The notes below the pieces were generated by a model. It worked only from the letters and a program-made list of their open reading frames with translations. It was not told the origin of the DNA and did not search any database. The position numbers were made by a program, and so were the translations under genes. Positions 55,052-63,529 of a stretch of 64,000 nt of DNA are shown here, in pieces (the stretch's first letter is position 1; every line of letters starts with the position of its first letter). The stretch is from Fulvivirgaceae bacterium JP3-4 (GTDB taxonomy: Bacteria; Bacteroidota; Bacteroidia; Cytophagales; Cyclobacteriaceae), in the NCBI GenBank assembly GCA_029309925.1, contig JARKND010000001.1, forward strand, positions 930,001 to 994,000. Reading direction: 5' to 3'.

Positions 55052-55672
55052 GTGATACTCAGAAAAGTATTTGTTGCAGTATTCTCCATCATGAACCTCA
55101 GCGGATATAGTCAGGACTTTATTAAGGATTACTATCCTAACAAAGTACTGAAATCGGAGGGCCGCAAAGTTGGTGATATGAAAGAAGGCGAGTGGAAATA
55201 CTATTATCCATCCGGCACACTCATGGCTCGTGAGATTTTTCTGAACGGAAATCTTAATGGCAAGGTTGAGTACTACTTTGACAACAAAAAGTTGCAGGCA
55301 ATTGAGCAATGGAATGACGGCCTGCTGCAGGATTCCGCCTGGTATTATCATCGCAACGGAAGGCCTGAACGCAGAGGAAAATATCACAACAGCCAATATG
55401 AGGGAGAATGGAAATACTTCTTTGACAACGGACAGCTTCAACGTGTCGTCCGCTACGCTGAGGGATTGCCGCATGGGCAAGTCCTCATTTATAACGAGGC
55501 TGGCGTGCTGGTTCAAAAAGGAAATTACAACGCGGGACTTGAATCAGGTTACTGGGAATTTTATGATGAATCAGGAAAGCTTGAATACAGCGGAAATTAT
55601 GACAAAGGCGTTCGGATTGGCGATTGGTATCGGTACGACCGCAAAGGAAATAAGAAACGCTGGAAGTATTAG
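55052..55672 (+). CDS. Exported MORN-variant repeat protein
   Basis: A 206-residue protein with a signal peptide-like N-terminus (ILRKVFVAVFSIMNLSGYS) and seven or eight MORN-like repeats of the type EGEWKYYYPSGTLMAREIF / NGQLQRVVRYAEGLPHG. This repeat type is often labelled 'YwqK family antitoxin', but no toxin gene is adjacent and the protein looks secreted. Starts at GTG (55052). It overlaps the BamA-family gene tail-to-tail by four bases. Function unknown. Confidence 0.8.
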   Translation: MILRKVFVAVFSIMNLSGYSQDFIKDYYPNKVLKSEGRKVGDMKEGEWKYYYPSGTLMAREIFLNGNLNGKVEYYFDNKKLQAIEQWNDGLLQDSAWYYHRNGRPERRGKYHNSQYEGEWKYFFDNGQLQRVVRYAEGLPHGQVLIYNEAGVLVQKGNYNAGLESGYWEFYDESGKLEYSGNYDKGVRIGDWYRYDRKGNKKRWKY

Positions 55673-57129
55673 AACTCTTTCTTGAGGTGAAAGAAGAATC
55701 CGTTTTCTCCCTCAACGTTAAAACTGTATTCGAGACGAAACACGATGTCGTATGAGCCAACGATGTCGAAACCAAATCCTCCACCGGCAATCAATTTATC
55801 CGAAAGCTCCACGTTCACGGGGACTTTTTCATAATCAGGATAATTTTTTACCATACCCGCATCGAAATACGTTTTGAAATAGACGGCAACCGGAATGTGC
55901 CTGAATTGTTCGATGGGCATATCAGCCCAGTGGTAAGTATTTGAAAAGATCTTTTTCTTCAATGTCGTCTTATTCAGTGCGTACATCGGTCCTTCGATGA
56001 CGTAGATCTCGTAGCCCCGCACAAATTGCTTCCGCAAACCGAGCGCACTGAAGTTGACATAAGAAAGGTCATCAGGTGTAGAGGCGTAAACGATGCTGTT
56101 ATTTGAAAGGTAGTAGTTTCTTTTCAGATCGATGTAGCGCGAGTACAGAACGCTGCCTTCCAATTTGTTTACATCATCATTGGGGAGAAGTCCTGTTTTT
56201 CTGAAATCAACGGCAAACTGGAAACCCTTGAGCGGGTAAGCAAAAAAATCACGGTGATCCGCATTGAACTGGTAGTTAAATGACGTGTACTCCAGTTCAC
56301 GCACACCTTCTCCTTTGATGAACATGGGGTTGTTATTCTTCACCGTATCAGAGATGTGTGTCTTGCGGTATTCTATCTTGGCAGCATGCGTCTTGTAAAA
56401 TGATCTGCGGTAGGTGTAGGTCAACCCCGCGACACGATCGGACTTCAGTATATAGTCGGACGGTAAGAAAACGTACTTGTGGCCCACAGTCCGAACAGCC
56501 AGGTTTTTCGTTTCAAGGTAACCTAAGTCAAGCGACAAGCCGTGCTTCTGCTTTTTGTCGATATAGGGAAATCGATAGAGGAGCTCGAACTTTCGTTGAA
56601 ATCCGAATTGTGCGTGAAGCCTGAGGGTTTCGTTCCTGCCACGCATGTTGTATTGATAAAGGCGTAACCCATAATTCACTCTGCGGAAATCATGGTCATA
56701 GTTTTCCCACCACTCGTTGAAATTTCGGTCGGCCAGTTCGAAGATGGGAGCGGGAAATGTATACCAGCGTTCATTCATGTCGACCACCAGATCAACCCGC
56801 TTTTCATCAAGCTCGAGTATTTTTATTTCAACGGTGTTAAAGAGCCGCGTGTTGATGAGCTTCTTCCTGTCGAGGTCAAGTATTCCCGCCAGGTCAGCGC
56901 TGTAAATAATGTCTCCTGGTTTTACACGGAGCTCCCGCAGAATGATCTGGTCACGGGTGATCCGGTTTCCAACAAGAAATATGCGGTTGATCTGGATGAA
57001 CTTTCTTGTAGTGTCAGTAGTGATGAGCTGTGTCTTGCGTGGGCGCTTTAACGAGTCACTGTCGTCCGTCACATGGTGTGATCCATGGCCGGTAAACAAA
57101 CTCAAAAATCCAAAAATCAGCGCCAGCAT
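55669..57129 (-). CDS. BamA/TamA-family outer-membrane protein (POTRA + barrel)
   Basis: A 486-residue protein with a short N-terminal export segment, one POTRA-like domain (about residues 45-120; IFLVGNRITRDQIILREL, RLFNTVEIKILELDEKRV) and a C-terminal barrel with the D15-type region ending FRLEYSFNVEGENGFFFHLKKEF. It is smaller than BamA and may be an accessory insertase or an outer-membrane assembly factor. Independent of lgt, 35 bases upstream, on the same strand. Confidence 0.85.
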   Translation of the reverse strand: MLALIFGFLSLFTGHGSHHVTDDSDSLKRPRKTQLITTDTTRKFIQINRIFLVGNRITRDQIILRELRVKPGDIIYSADLAGILDLDRKKLINTRLFNTVEIKILELDEKRVDLVVDMNERWYTFPAPIFELADRNFNEWWENYDHDFRRVNYGLRLYQYNMRGRNETLRLHAQFGFQRKFELLYRFPYIDKKQKHGLSLDLGYLETKNLAVRTVGHKYVFLPSDYILKSDRVAGLTYTYRRSFYKTHAAKIEYRKTHISDTVKNNNPMFIKGEGVRELEYTSFNYQFNADHRDFFAYPLKGFQFAVDFRKTGLLPNDDVNKLEGSVLYSRYIDLKRNYYLSNNSIVYASTPDDLSYVNFSALGLRKQFVRGYEIYVIEGPMYALNKTTLKKKIFSNTYHWADMPIEQFRHIPVAVYFKTYFDAGMVKNYPDYEKVPVNVELSDKLIAGGGFGFDIVGSYDIVFRLEYSFNVEGENGFFFHLKKEF

Positions 57130-57164
57130 TCTTGTTCACTTTGACTTCCACGCAACAAATAAGT

Positions 57165-58286
57165 TTAACTCTTACTTTCTGGTGTTGGTATTTCTTTTAC
57201 GCGGTATGAGTATATGAGAATAAAAACTCCGGCAATCACGAGCGGGATACTCAGGATCTGTCCCATGAACAATGGCAAATCGTTCTCAAATGATTCCTGA
57301 GGCTCTTTCAGGAACTCGTAAGCAAAACGAAGTCCGAAGCAGATAATCAGGAATAATCCCAGAAGTCTTCCGGGTGGGAGGTTCTCCTTGTATTTTGCCC
57401 ATATCGCGTACAGTAAGATGAAAAGCAGAATGCACGAAGCAGATTCATAAAGCTGCGCAGGGTGTCGCGCTATGCCGATGACTGAAAGCCGCGCTGCAAG
57501 ATTTCCGTCTTCCTGTGTAGCTATTTCAAATTCGGGTGTTTGTGACCGATCGAAGAATTCAGGCATTCTGAACGAAAGGTTCTGTGCGTAGGCCATGATC
57601 TGGTTAGCCTCTGCTTCTGAAACGCCTTTCTTGAAAAAGAAGTATACGCTCAACGGAATTTCTCCATTAGCTCCTCTTGGCAATGAATCATTTTGGTGAT
57701 AAACAATTGACTCAATCACTTCCTTGGTGTCCCAATCCTTCACAGCTTCAGTCAGGCGATTGACGAAAACCACACCAACAGCGGAGTTGGTTGGCTTGCC
57801 GATTATTTCAGAGTTGAAGAAGTTTCCAAAGCGGATCAGCGCACCGACTAGTGCAACGAGAATTACGATGCGGTCAACTACCTGAAGGTATGTTTGTCCC
57901 GGCTTCTTCTTCCTGCTGTATAACCACAGTGCGAAAAGAATACCAATAGCGGCCCCGTGACTTGCAAGTCCCTGCAAACCGATGAAGCGGAAGGGGCTGA
58001 ATTCGAACGGAAGGAAAATGCTCAGAGGCTCTTCCCAGATGATCTGCGGATCGTAGAAAATGATATGTCCCAGACGGGCGCCTACGATCGTTGCGATCAC
58101 CATGTAGATTGTTAAGGTATCGACATCATTCTCAGGCTTTCCTTCCTTGCGATACATGTAGTAGAGAATCTGCTGGGTGATCAAGAAGCCGAGTGCGAAA
58201 AACAACCCGTACCAACGGAGAGAAAATGTTCCGATGCTAAAAATCTCCGGACTTCCGTTCCAAATAATAAAATTCAACATAGCCAT
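57165..58286 (-). CDS. lgt: Prolipoprotein diacylglyceryl transferase
   Basis: Lgt transfers diacylglyceryl from phosphatidylglycerol to the lipobox cysteine of prolipoproteins. The 373-residue protein has seven TM helices and the conserved GLASHGAAIG, RFGNFFNSEIIGKPT and HPAQLYES. An insertion of about 90 residues between the RFGNFFNSE and HPAQLYE motifs explains the length above the usual 260-290. Start at 58286 or the Met two codons later (58280); the -7 element is so close that the mRNA is nearly leaderless. Confidence 0.95.
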   Translation of the reverse strand: MAMLNFIIWNGSPEIFSIGTFSLRWYGLFFALGFLITQQILYYMYRKEGKPENDVDTLTIYMVIATIVGARLGHIIFYDPQIIWEEPLSIFLPFEFSPFRFIGLQGLASHGAAIGILFALWLYSRKKKPGQTYLQVVDRIVILVALVGALIRFGNFFNSEIIGKPTNSAVGVVFVNRLTEAVKDWDTKEVIESIVYHQNDSLPRGANGEIPLSVYFFFKKGVSEAEANQIMAYAQNLSFRMPEFFDRSQTPEFEIATQEDGNLAARLSVIGIARHPAQLYESASCILLFILLYAIWAKYKENLPPGRLLGLFLIICFGLRFAYEFLKEPQESFENDLPLFMGQILSIPLVIAGVFILIYSYRVKEIPTPESKS

Positions 58287-58291
58287 AACGG

Positions 58292-58299
58292 CAAATATA
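58292..58299 (-). promoter_or_regulatory. -7 promoter element of lgt
   Basis: Minus-strand TATATTTG matches TAnnTTTG exactly, only 5 bases from the ATG at 58286, implying a leaderless or very short-leader transcript. The heptad repeat 58301-58342 occupies the -33 region. Confidence 0.45.
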
Positions 58300-58300
58300 A

Positions 58301-58342
58301 GCAGAAAGACAGAAGCGGAAAGCTCAAAGCATAAAGCTTAAA
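58301..58342. repeat. Heptad direct repeat (word GCnnAAA)
   Basis: Six words in exact 7-base phase: GCAGAAA, GACAGAA, GCGGAAA, GCTCAAA, GCATAAA, GCTTAAA. No inverted partner found nearby. Lies between nadE and lgt, overlapping the lgt promoter region. Confidence 0.55.
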
Positions 58343-58419
58343 GTCCATTTGCGCGATCATTTTCAGGGAAGAAATTCCAGTACCAGGGCGGGCGTCCGGA
58401 TACGAGGAGCAAAGGTAAC

Positions 58420-60261
58420 TTATAGATTATCAAGTAGTTCCAATTCTTCCTTAAAACTTGAAGAAAGTATCGGAAACCGGCACCAGCTTCGAGGGTCAAC
58501 ATTGATGTCATCGAGATGGAAGGATGGTGCAAGCCGTTCGCGCTTCCACTGGTTCGCAGACCAAAGCCTGAAGAACTTCCGGATGTATCCTTTCAGCCGC
58601 GCGGGCTCAACTGTCGTCTTCATGTCTTCAAAAACCTGAATGGGTGATTTTCGGTTTTGGATGGCATGCTTTTCAATTTCTGCGAGGATGGTATACGGCA
58701 TCAGGTCATCTTCATCGGTTTGATTTCTTTCAAGCGGTCTGAGCTCGGCAGTAGGCTGAAGGTTGTTAACTGCATTCAAACCAGGCTGATCCAGATTTTT
58801 TTCTGCCCACCTGAGCCACTGGAGAATAAAGACCTTGCTGAGCCCAGCGATGGGGGCAAGGCTTCCACTGGTATCGCCATCCATGGTTGCATAACCGACA
58901 TCTCCCTCACTTCTGTTTGATGTTGTAAGCAGTACAGCCCGTTTGATATTGGCGAGCATCCAGATAATCGGTGAACGCGTTCTCGCCTGGATATTCTGCA
59001 TAGCAATGTCGTCCGTCTCCCACTCCAATTTGCGTTGCAATGCCTTCTCGATTTTTGACGAGTATGAATTTACTTCATCGTCAATTTTCCATTCGTGAAA
59101 TTCTGCTCCGATAGATCCGGCCAGAGATTTCGCTGCATGCAGGGTTTGGTCAGATGAATTTTTCGTTCCCTGATAAGCGCACGTAAGAATTTTGCCTACC
59201 GCAGTTTTCCAATCTTCGCGGATCTCGCTTTCAATAAGTCCGAGCGACTCGCAGAAATTTTTCCAGCCTATTTCCTTAGGAACACGCTTCACCATTTCAG
59301 CAACCAACACCGCGCACATGCTGGAATCTGCTCCTCCGCTGAGCGACAGGGTAAACCCCTTCGCCTTGCTTTTTCTTAAGTAATCATAAAGTGCGAGAGA
59401 CTCGGCCTGCGCAAGCTCTTCATTTTTTTCTTTGTTGTCAGTGATCGCTGCACATTTCGACTGCTGCGGATCTTTGAAATCAATATCGCACGAGATTACA
59501 TTGAATTTTTTGAACGACAATCGCTTGTTGATGACGATGAGCTTTCCGTTCTGACCAATGATAATGTCGCCATCGTAGATCATGCGTCCCGCTTCATTGC
59601 CGAGAAGATTTACATACACGTAAACGCAATTGAATTTCCCTGATCCCTCGATCACTACTTCATGTTCGCGCAGCTCGCTTTTCCCCATGGAGAAATGACT
59701 TGCGCTTGGATTGAGAATCAACTCAACTGAACGTTCCTTCAGCCGATAACCTGGCCGGTTTGTCTTACGCCAGGCATCCTCACAAATCTCAAAGCCGATG
59801 GTGATGCCCTCAACTTCGTAAATGAGATCACCCGCAAGGGTATTCTGATAGTCATGACCAAGTGAAATAACTTTTCCGACAGGCCATTCTTCAAACCAGC
59901 GCGGCTCATAGTGCACCCCGTCACGGGCAAGATTCTGTTTCAATGTAACACCCAGGATCTTTTTATTGCTGATGACACAGGCTCCGTTATACGTGACATT
60001 ATCAATCAGGACAGGCAGGCCAATGGAAACGGTGATGTCTTCGGTATGTGGGACAATCGTCTGAAGCTTCACCCACGACACCTGCGACACCCAGGCTGCG
60101 AGAAAGAGATCTTCACAGCCATATCCCGTAAGGCACAGTTCGGGCAAACACAAAACGCGGATCTTCTGTCGTTTCGCTTCAGTGATTGCGGCTATGATAT
60201 TTTGAAGATTATTTTCCCAGTCGAGAGGAATCTGATTAACGGTGGCGCCCCCAATTCTCAT
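58420..60261 (-). CDS. nadE: Glutamine-dependent NAD(+) synthase
   Basis: NadE makes NAD from deamido-NAD, using glutamine as nitrogen source. The 613-residue protein combines an N-terminal nitrilase-type glutaminase (Glu in PELCLTGYGCEDLF, Lys in TLKQNLARDG, Cys in FEICEDAWR) with a C-terminal synthetase domain carrying the PP-loop LSGGADSSMCA and TSNRSEGDVGYATMDGD. Normal size for the two-domain form. Confidence 0.97.
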   Translation of the reverse strand: MRIGGATVNQIPLDWENNLQNIIAAITEAKRQKIRVLCLPELCLTGYGCEDLFLAAWVSQVSWVKLQTIVPHTEDITVSIGLPVLIDNVTYNGACVISNKKILGVTLKQNLARDGVHYEPRWFEEWPVGKVISLGHDYQNTLAGDLIYEVEGITIGFEICEDAWRKTNRPGYRLKERSVELILNPSASHFSMGKSELREHEVVIEGSGKFNCVYVYVNLLGNEAGRMIYDGDIIIGQNGKLIVINKRLSFKKFNVISCDIDFKDPQQSKCAAITDNKEKNEELAQAESLALYDYLRKSKAKGFTLSLSGGADSSMCAVLVAEMVKRVPKEIGWKNFCESLGLIESEIREDWKTAVGKILTCAYQGTKNSSDQTLHAAKSLAGSIGAEFHEWKIDDEVNSYSSKIEKALQRKLEWETDDIAMQNIQARTRSPIIWMLANIKRAVLLTTSNRSEGDVGYATMDGDTSGSLAPIAGLSKVFILQWLRWAEKNLDQPGLNAVNNLQPTAELRPLERNQTDEDDLMPYTILAEIEKHAIQNRKSPIQVFEDMKTTVEPARLKGYIRKFFRLWSANQWKRERLAPSFHLDDINVDPRSWCRFPILSSSFKEELELLDNL

Positions 60262-60327
60262 CGTGCATGCTTTCTATAAGGTGTGAACGAAGATTGAGAG
60301 AAAGAAGTTTTTCTGCAAGATAAAATG

Positions 60328-60970
60328 CAGAATATCGAACAGAGAACAAGGAATAGTGAATGGCGGAGTGTGGAAATATGGAAATATGGAATGTCGAACA
60401 AGGAATGAGAATAGTGAATTCGAAGGAATGCGGCTGTATACTTAAATGTTATGGGGACCTTTTGGTTTCTCCTTCCGGCTGGCTTTTTCTTCCTTTTCGC
60501 GCTTTAGATTTGCTTTCGATGTCTTGATGCTGGTTACAAAGATGGATATAAGTTCGTCACTTTCACGAAGGACCTTTATCAAAATTGGAGCGTTCTTAAA
60601 GTAGTTTTTCTTATAGATAACCTTTTGACAGATGAATGATTCGCGGATTTCCTTCAATGCTACTCCCATTTTGTGAATGAAGTCCTTCCTCGATTCGGCA
60701 GCTTGTGCTTCACCATACATCAGCGCTGGTGCAGTTCCTGACCTCACAAGTTGTCCCGCCAGGTGATTTGCACCTTTTGTATCAGGTAACATTTCGGTGA
60801 TGTTTAAATTGACGACTGCATAGTCAATCAATCGTTCTTCCAGATTAAATTCTCTCATCTTAATTGATCCAATTTTGCATCCTTGGCCGATTAAGATCTA
60901 CGGGTTACTATTTGGGATTTTGCATCCCTATTCAAAATTCACTATTCCCTGTTCCTTGTTCGATATTCTG
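60328..60970. mobile_element. Candidate element: four-helix-bundle gene between 34-bp inverted repeats
   Basis: The outer repeats 60328-60361 and 60937-60970 are inverted copies matching at 31 of 34 positions. The left arm continues in 7-base words (GAATATC, GAACAGA, GAACAAG, GAATAGT) with a second partial copy at 60396-60420; the right arm, read inverted, gives GAATATC, GAACAAG, GAACAGG, GAATAGT, GAATTTT, GAATAGG. Only the four-helix-bundle gene lies inside. No transposase and no target-site duplication were seen. Confidence 0.5.
60442..60858 (-). CDS. Four-helix bundle protein (23S rRNA intervening-sequence protein family)
   Basis: A 138-residue protein starting MREFNLEERLIDYAVVNLNI and containing the family's GANHLAGQLVRSGTAPALMYGEAQAAES region and a third helix KMGVALKEIRESFICQKVIY. 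This is the S23/IVP-type four-helix bundle group, whose members lie in 23S rRNA intervening sequences or as stand-alone genes; relatives include the Avd proteins of diversity-generating retroelements, but no reverse transcriptase is present here. The tail is rich in Lys/Glu. Function unknown. Confidence 0.9.
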   Translation of the reverse strand: MREFNLEERLIDYAVVNLNITEMLPDTKGANHLAGQLVRSGTAPALMYGEAQAAESRKDFIHKMGVALKEIRESFICQKVIYKKNYFKNAPILIKVLRESDELISIFVTSIKTSKANLKREKEEKASRKEKPKGPHNI

Positions 60971-60979
60971 TATTGAAAA

Positions 60980-61711
60980 CTAAGCAATCAGATTCAACTG
61001 CTCACAAGTTTTCAGCGCTGCGTCTTGCTCGGCCTTCTTCTTGCTATTCCCGTATCCAGTTCCCATGGCTTCATTGTCTACAAGAACCTGTGCGGTGAAT
61101 TCTTTGTGATTGCGTGCTTTCTTTACGTTGAGGATTTCGAAGCGCACTTCTTTGCCTTCGCGCTGAGCCCATTCGATGATCTTGCTTTTGAAGTTGGAGT
61201 TGGAGTTGACAAGCTCATCGAGATCGTAGTTTGGGGCAATTAATTTGTCGATGACGAATTTACGCGTTCGCAGGTAACCTTTGTCGAGATAGATGGCGCC
61301 AACGATGGCTTCGAGTGTGTTGCCCAGGATCACTTGCTGCAGGTGGGCATTCTTGTTGTCGAACTGCACAATGTTACCGACACCAATCTTTTTTGCAAGC
61401 GTATTTAATGCTTCACGGTTCACAATCCGTGACCGGATCTCTGTGAGAAACCCTTCAGGCTTAAATGGAAATTTTTTGAAGAGATAATCCGCGACAGCAG
61501 CTCCGAGAATCGCGTCACCGAGGTATTCCAGGCGCTCGTTCGATTCCTTAAATCCGTGGTCGTTTTCTTTGGCGATGGAGCTGTGAACCGTAGCGAGGCG
61601 GTAAATTGCCAGGTTTGATGGCGTGAGGCCCGCAATGTTCTGCACAGCCCTGATCAGTTTCAGGTCGTTTGCCGTTTTTCCCTTAGGAATTTTTAAAATC
61701 TTCCAAACCAA
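60980..61711 (-). CDS. rnc: Ribonuclease III
   Basis: RNase III cleaves double-stranded RNA in rRNA and mRNA processing. The 243-residue protein has the catalytic signature NERLEYLGDAIL near residue 60, the downstream acidic residues around TLEAIVGAIYLD, and a C-terminal dsRNA-binding domain (KSKIIEWAQREGKEVRFEIL and KKAEQDAAL). No ATG is available; the TTG at 61711 is the only usable start since an in-frame stop lies six bases upstream. Upstream of fabF in other genomes; here on the same strand after fabF. Confidence 0.94.
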   Translation of the reverse strand: MVWKILKIPKGKTANDLKLIRAVQNIAGLTPSNLAIYRLATVHSSIAKENDHGFKESNERLEYLGDAILGAAVADYLFKKFPFKPEGFLTEIRSRIVNREALNTLAKKIGVGNIVQFDNKNAHLQQVILGNTLEAIVGAIYLDKGYLRTRKFVIDKLIAPNYDLDELVNSNSNFKSKIIEWAQREGKEVRFEILNVKKARNHKEFTAQVLVDNEAMGTGYGNSKKKAEQDAALKTCEQLNLIA

Positions 61712-61785
61712 GCGTTACGTGCGATAAATTTCCAATTACAAGGTAATAAAAATTGGCTATTGGTAATTAGGTGGTAAAATCGAAG

Positions 61786-61887
61786 GTTTGTTGTTTGTGG
61801 TTTTGGTTTGTAGTTGCGCCCGATCAACTGGCATTGCAGGTGAAAGGGTAGAAACCCCAAACTACACACTATAAACTACACTGCAAC
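61786..61887. repeat. Heptad inverted-repeat element (word GTTTGTA)
   Basis: Left arm: GTTTGTT, GTTTGTG, GTTTTG, GTTTGTA, GTTGCGC (61786-61819). Right arm, inverted: TAGAAAC, CCCAAAC, TACACAC, TATAAAC (61849-61876), then TACAC, TGCAAC. Lies between fabF (ends 61890) and rnc, in the transcript between them. Confidence 0.5.
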
Positions 61888-61889
61888 GA

Positions 61890-63137
61890 TCAGACTTTCT
61901 TCAACAGGATTGAGAAATTGTGTCCCCCGAAGCCGAACGTATTGCTCAATGCAATATTGACTTCCCGCTTCTGCGCTTTGTTGAACGTCATGTTCAGTTT
62001 TGGATCGAGGTCCGGATCGTCAGTGAAGTGATTGATGGTAGGCGGTACGATCGACTCTCTCAGCGCAAGGATACACGCAATTGTTTCAACGGCTCCGGCT
62101 GCTCCGAGCAGGTGTCCTGTCATCGACTTGGTAGAGCTGATGTTCATTTTGTAAGCGTGCTCACCAAATACCTTCTGGATGGCTTTGATCTCACCGATAT
62201 CACCGAGCGGTGTAGAGGTGCCGTGTGTGTTGATGTAATCGATATCTTCCGGTTTGATACCGGCATCTTCGAGGGCATTGTACATCACCTGAATGATACC
62301 AGCGCCTTCCGGGTGCGGGGCAGTGATGTGGTACGCATCGGACGACATTCCGCCACCGATGACCTCTGCATAAATTTTAGCACCGCGCTTTTTCGCGTGC
62401 TCGTATTCTTCGAGAATGATAGCACCTGCTCCTTCACCGAGCACGAAGCCATCGCGGTCTTTGTCATAAGGTCTTGAAGCAGTTTCCGGAGAGTCGTTGC
62501 GTTCAGACAATGCCTTCAAAGCATTGAATCCACCGACACCTGCTTCACACACTGCTGCTTCTGACCCACCGGACACGATGATGTCAGCTTTGCCAAGTCG
62601 CAGGAATGTAAATGCATCATACAAAGCGTTCGTTGATGATGCGCATGCTGAAACCGTAACGTAGTTAGGACCGCGGAAGCCATATTTAATAGAAATATGA
62701 CCTGCGCTCAAGTCCGGAATCATTTTAGGAATGAAGAAAGGGTTGAAGCGAGGAGTGCCGTCACCTTTAGTATATGATTTTACTTCTTCCTGAAAGGTTA
62801 ACAACCCCCCGATACCTGAACCCCAAATCACACCGATGCGGTTGGGATTAAGTTCGGTCAGGGGGAGGTTTGAATCTTTGATGGCCTCATCCACGGCAAC
62901 CATGGCGTACTGCGCGAAAGGGTCCATCTTGCGGGCCTCTTTGCGGTCCATGAAATTACCGATATCAAAGTTTTTTACTTCGCAGGCAAACTTCGTTTTG
63001 AATTTTGACGAGTCGAAGCGCGTAATAGGCGCTGCACCGCTTTTACCGTTCTTCAGTCCATCCCAATACTCGTTCAAAGTATTGCCGATGGGTGTGAGTG
63101 CACCAAGCCCCGTAACGACTACTCGCTTCAACTGCAT
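61890..63137 (-). CDS. fabF: 3-oxoacyl-ACP synthase II
   Basis: FabF condenses malonyl-ACP with acyl-ACP. The start is the ATG at 63137 (MQLKRVVVTGLGALTPIG), giving 415 residues. Catalytic Cys in VSACASSTNA, His residues in NTHGTSTPLGD and SMTGHLLGAAG. Downstream of acpP by 37 bases on the minus strand, the standard acpP-fabF pair, probably one operon from the promoter at 63447-63478. Confidence 0.97.
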   Translation of the reverse strand: MQLKRVVVTGLGALTPIGNTLNEYWDGLKNGKSGAAPITRFDSSKFKTKFACEVKNFDIGNFMDRKEARKMDPFAQYAMVAVDEAIKDSNLPLTELNPNRIGVIWGSGIGGLLTFQEEVKSYTKGDGTPRFNPFFIPKMIPDLSAGHISIKYGFRGPNYVTVSACASSTNALYDAFTFLRLGKADIIVSGGSEAAVCEAGVGGFNALKALSERNDSPETASRPYDKDRDGFVLGEGAGAIILEEYEHAKKRGAKIYAEVIGGGMSSDAYHITAPHPEGAGIIQVMYNALEDAGIKPEDIDYINTHGTSTPLGDIGEIKAIQKVFGEHAYKMNISSTKSMTGHLLGAAGAVETIACILALRESIVPPTINHFTDDPDLDPKLNMTFNKAQKREVNIALSNTFGFGGHNFSILLKKV

Positions 63138-63174
63138 GTTCAAATGGATGTGGTTGATTAATGATAATCAAATA

Positions 63175-63414
63175 TTATTTCTTAACGTTTTGCTCAAGAT
63201 AGGAGATCGCCTGGCCTACAGTGGAGATGTTTTCGGCCTGATCATCTGGGATAGAGATATTGAATTCCTTTTCGAATTCCATGATCAACTCAACGGTATC
63301 TAATGAATCTGCTCCAAGATCGTTAGTAAAGCTAGCCTCAGGAGTAACTTCAGATTCTTCAACACCAAGTTTCTCGATGATGATCTGTTTTACTTTTTGT
63401 GCAATTTCAGACAT
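63175..63414 (-). CDS. acpP: Acyl carrier protein
   Basis: A 79-residue acidic carrier protein. The phosphopantetheine attachment serine is Ser37 in [10 protein letters not shown]; helices II and III follow ([19 protein letters not shown]). First gene of the acpP-fabF operon. Divergent from the IPExxxVDY-family gene. Confidence 0.98.
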   Translation of the reverse strand: MSEIAQKVKQIIIEKLGVEESEVTPEASFTNDLGADSLDTVELIMEFEKEFNISIPDDQAENISTVGQAISYLEQNVKK

Positions 63415-63437
63415 GTTTTTACGGTTTAATGATTTAA

Positions 63438-63461
63438 AAATCTCTGCAAAGAAAGAGATTT
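63438..63461. promoter_or_regulatory. Inverted repeat over the acpP promoter
   Basis: AAATCTCT (63438-63445) and AGAGATTT (63454-63461) are perfect inverted copies around an 8-base centre that contains most of the -7 element. Candidate operator for acpP-fabF. Confidence 0.45.
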
Positions 63462-63478
63462 AGCGCAATATTGTCAAA
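63447..63478 (-). promoter_or_regulatory. Promoter of acpP-fabF
   Basis: Minus strand: TTTG (63475-63478), 20-base spacing, TTTCTTTG (63447-63454), a one-mismatch match to TAnnTTTG. Start of transcription near 63440, about 26 bases before the acpP ATG. Confidence 0.5.
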
Positions 63479-63529
63479 CTTTTTTGATCTTGGTCAAATT
63501 GGGCTAAAACGTGTGTTTTCGGTTAAAAA

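Noticed and set aside
55052-55672. 'YwqK family antitoxin' label for the MORN-like protein
   Set aside because: No toxin partner is adjacent and the protein appears exported, so the repeat name is used without function.
60442-60858. Diversity-generating retroelement accessory (Avd) function
   Set aside because: No reverse transcriptase or variable/template repeat pair is near; only fold similarity remains.
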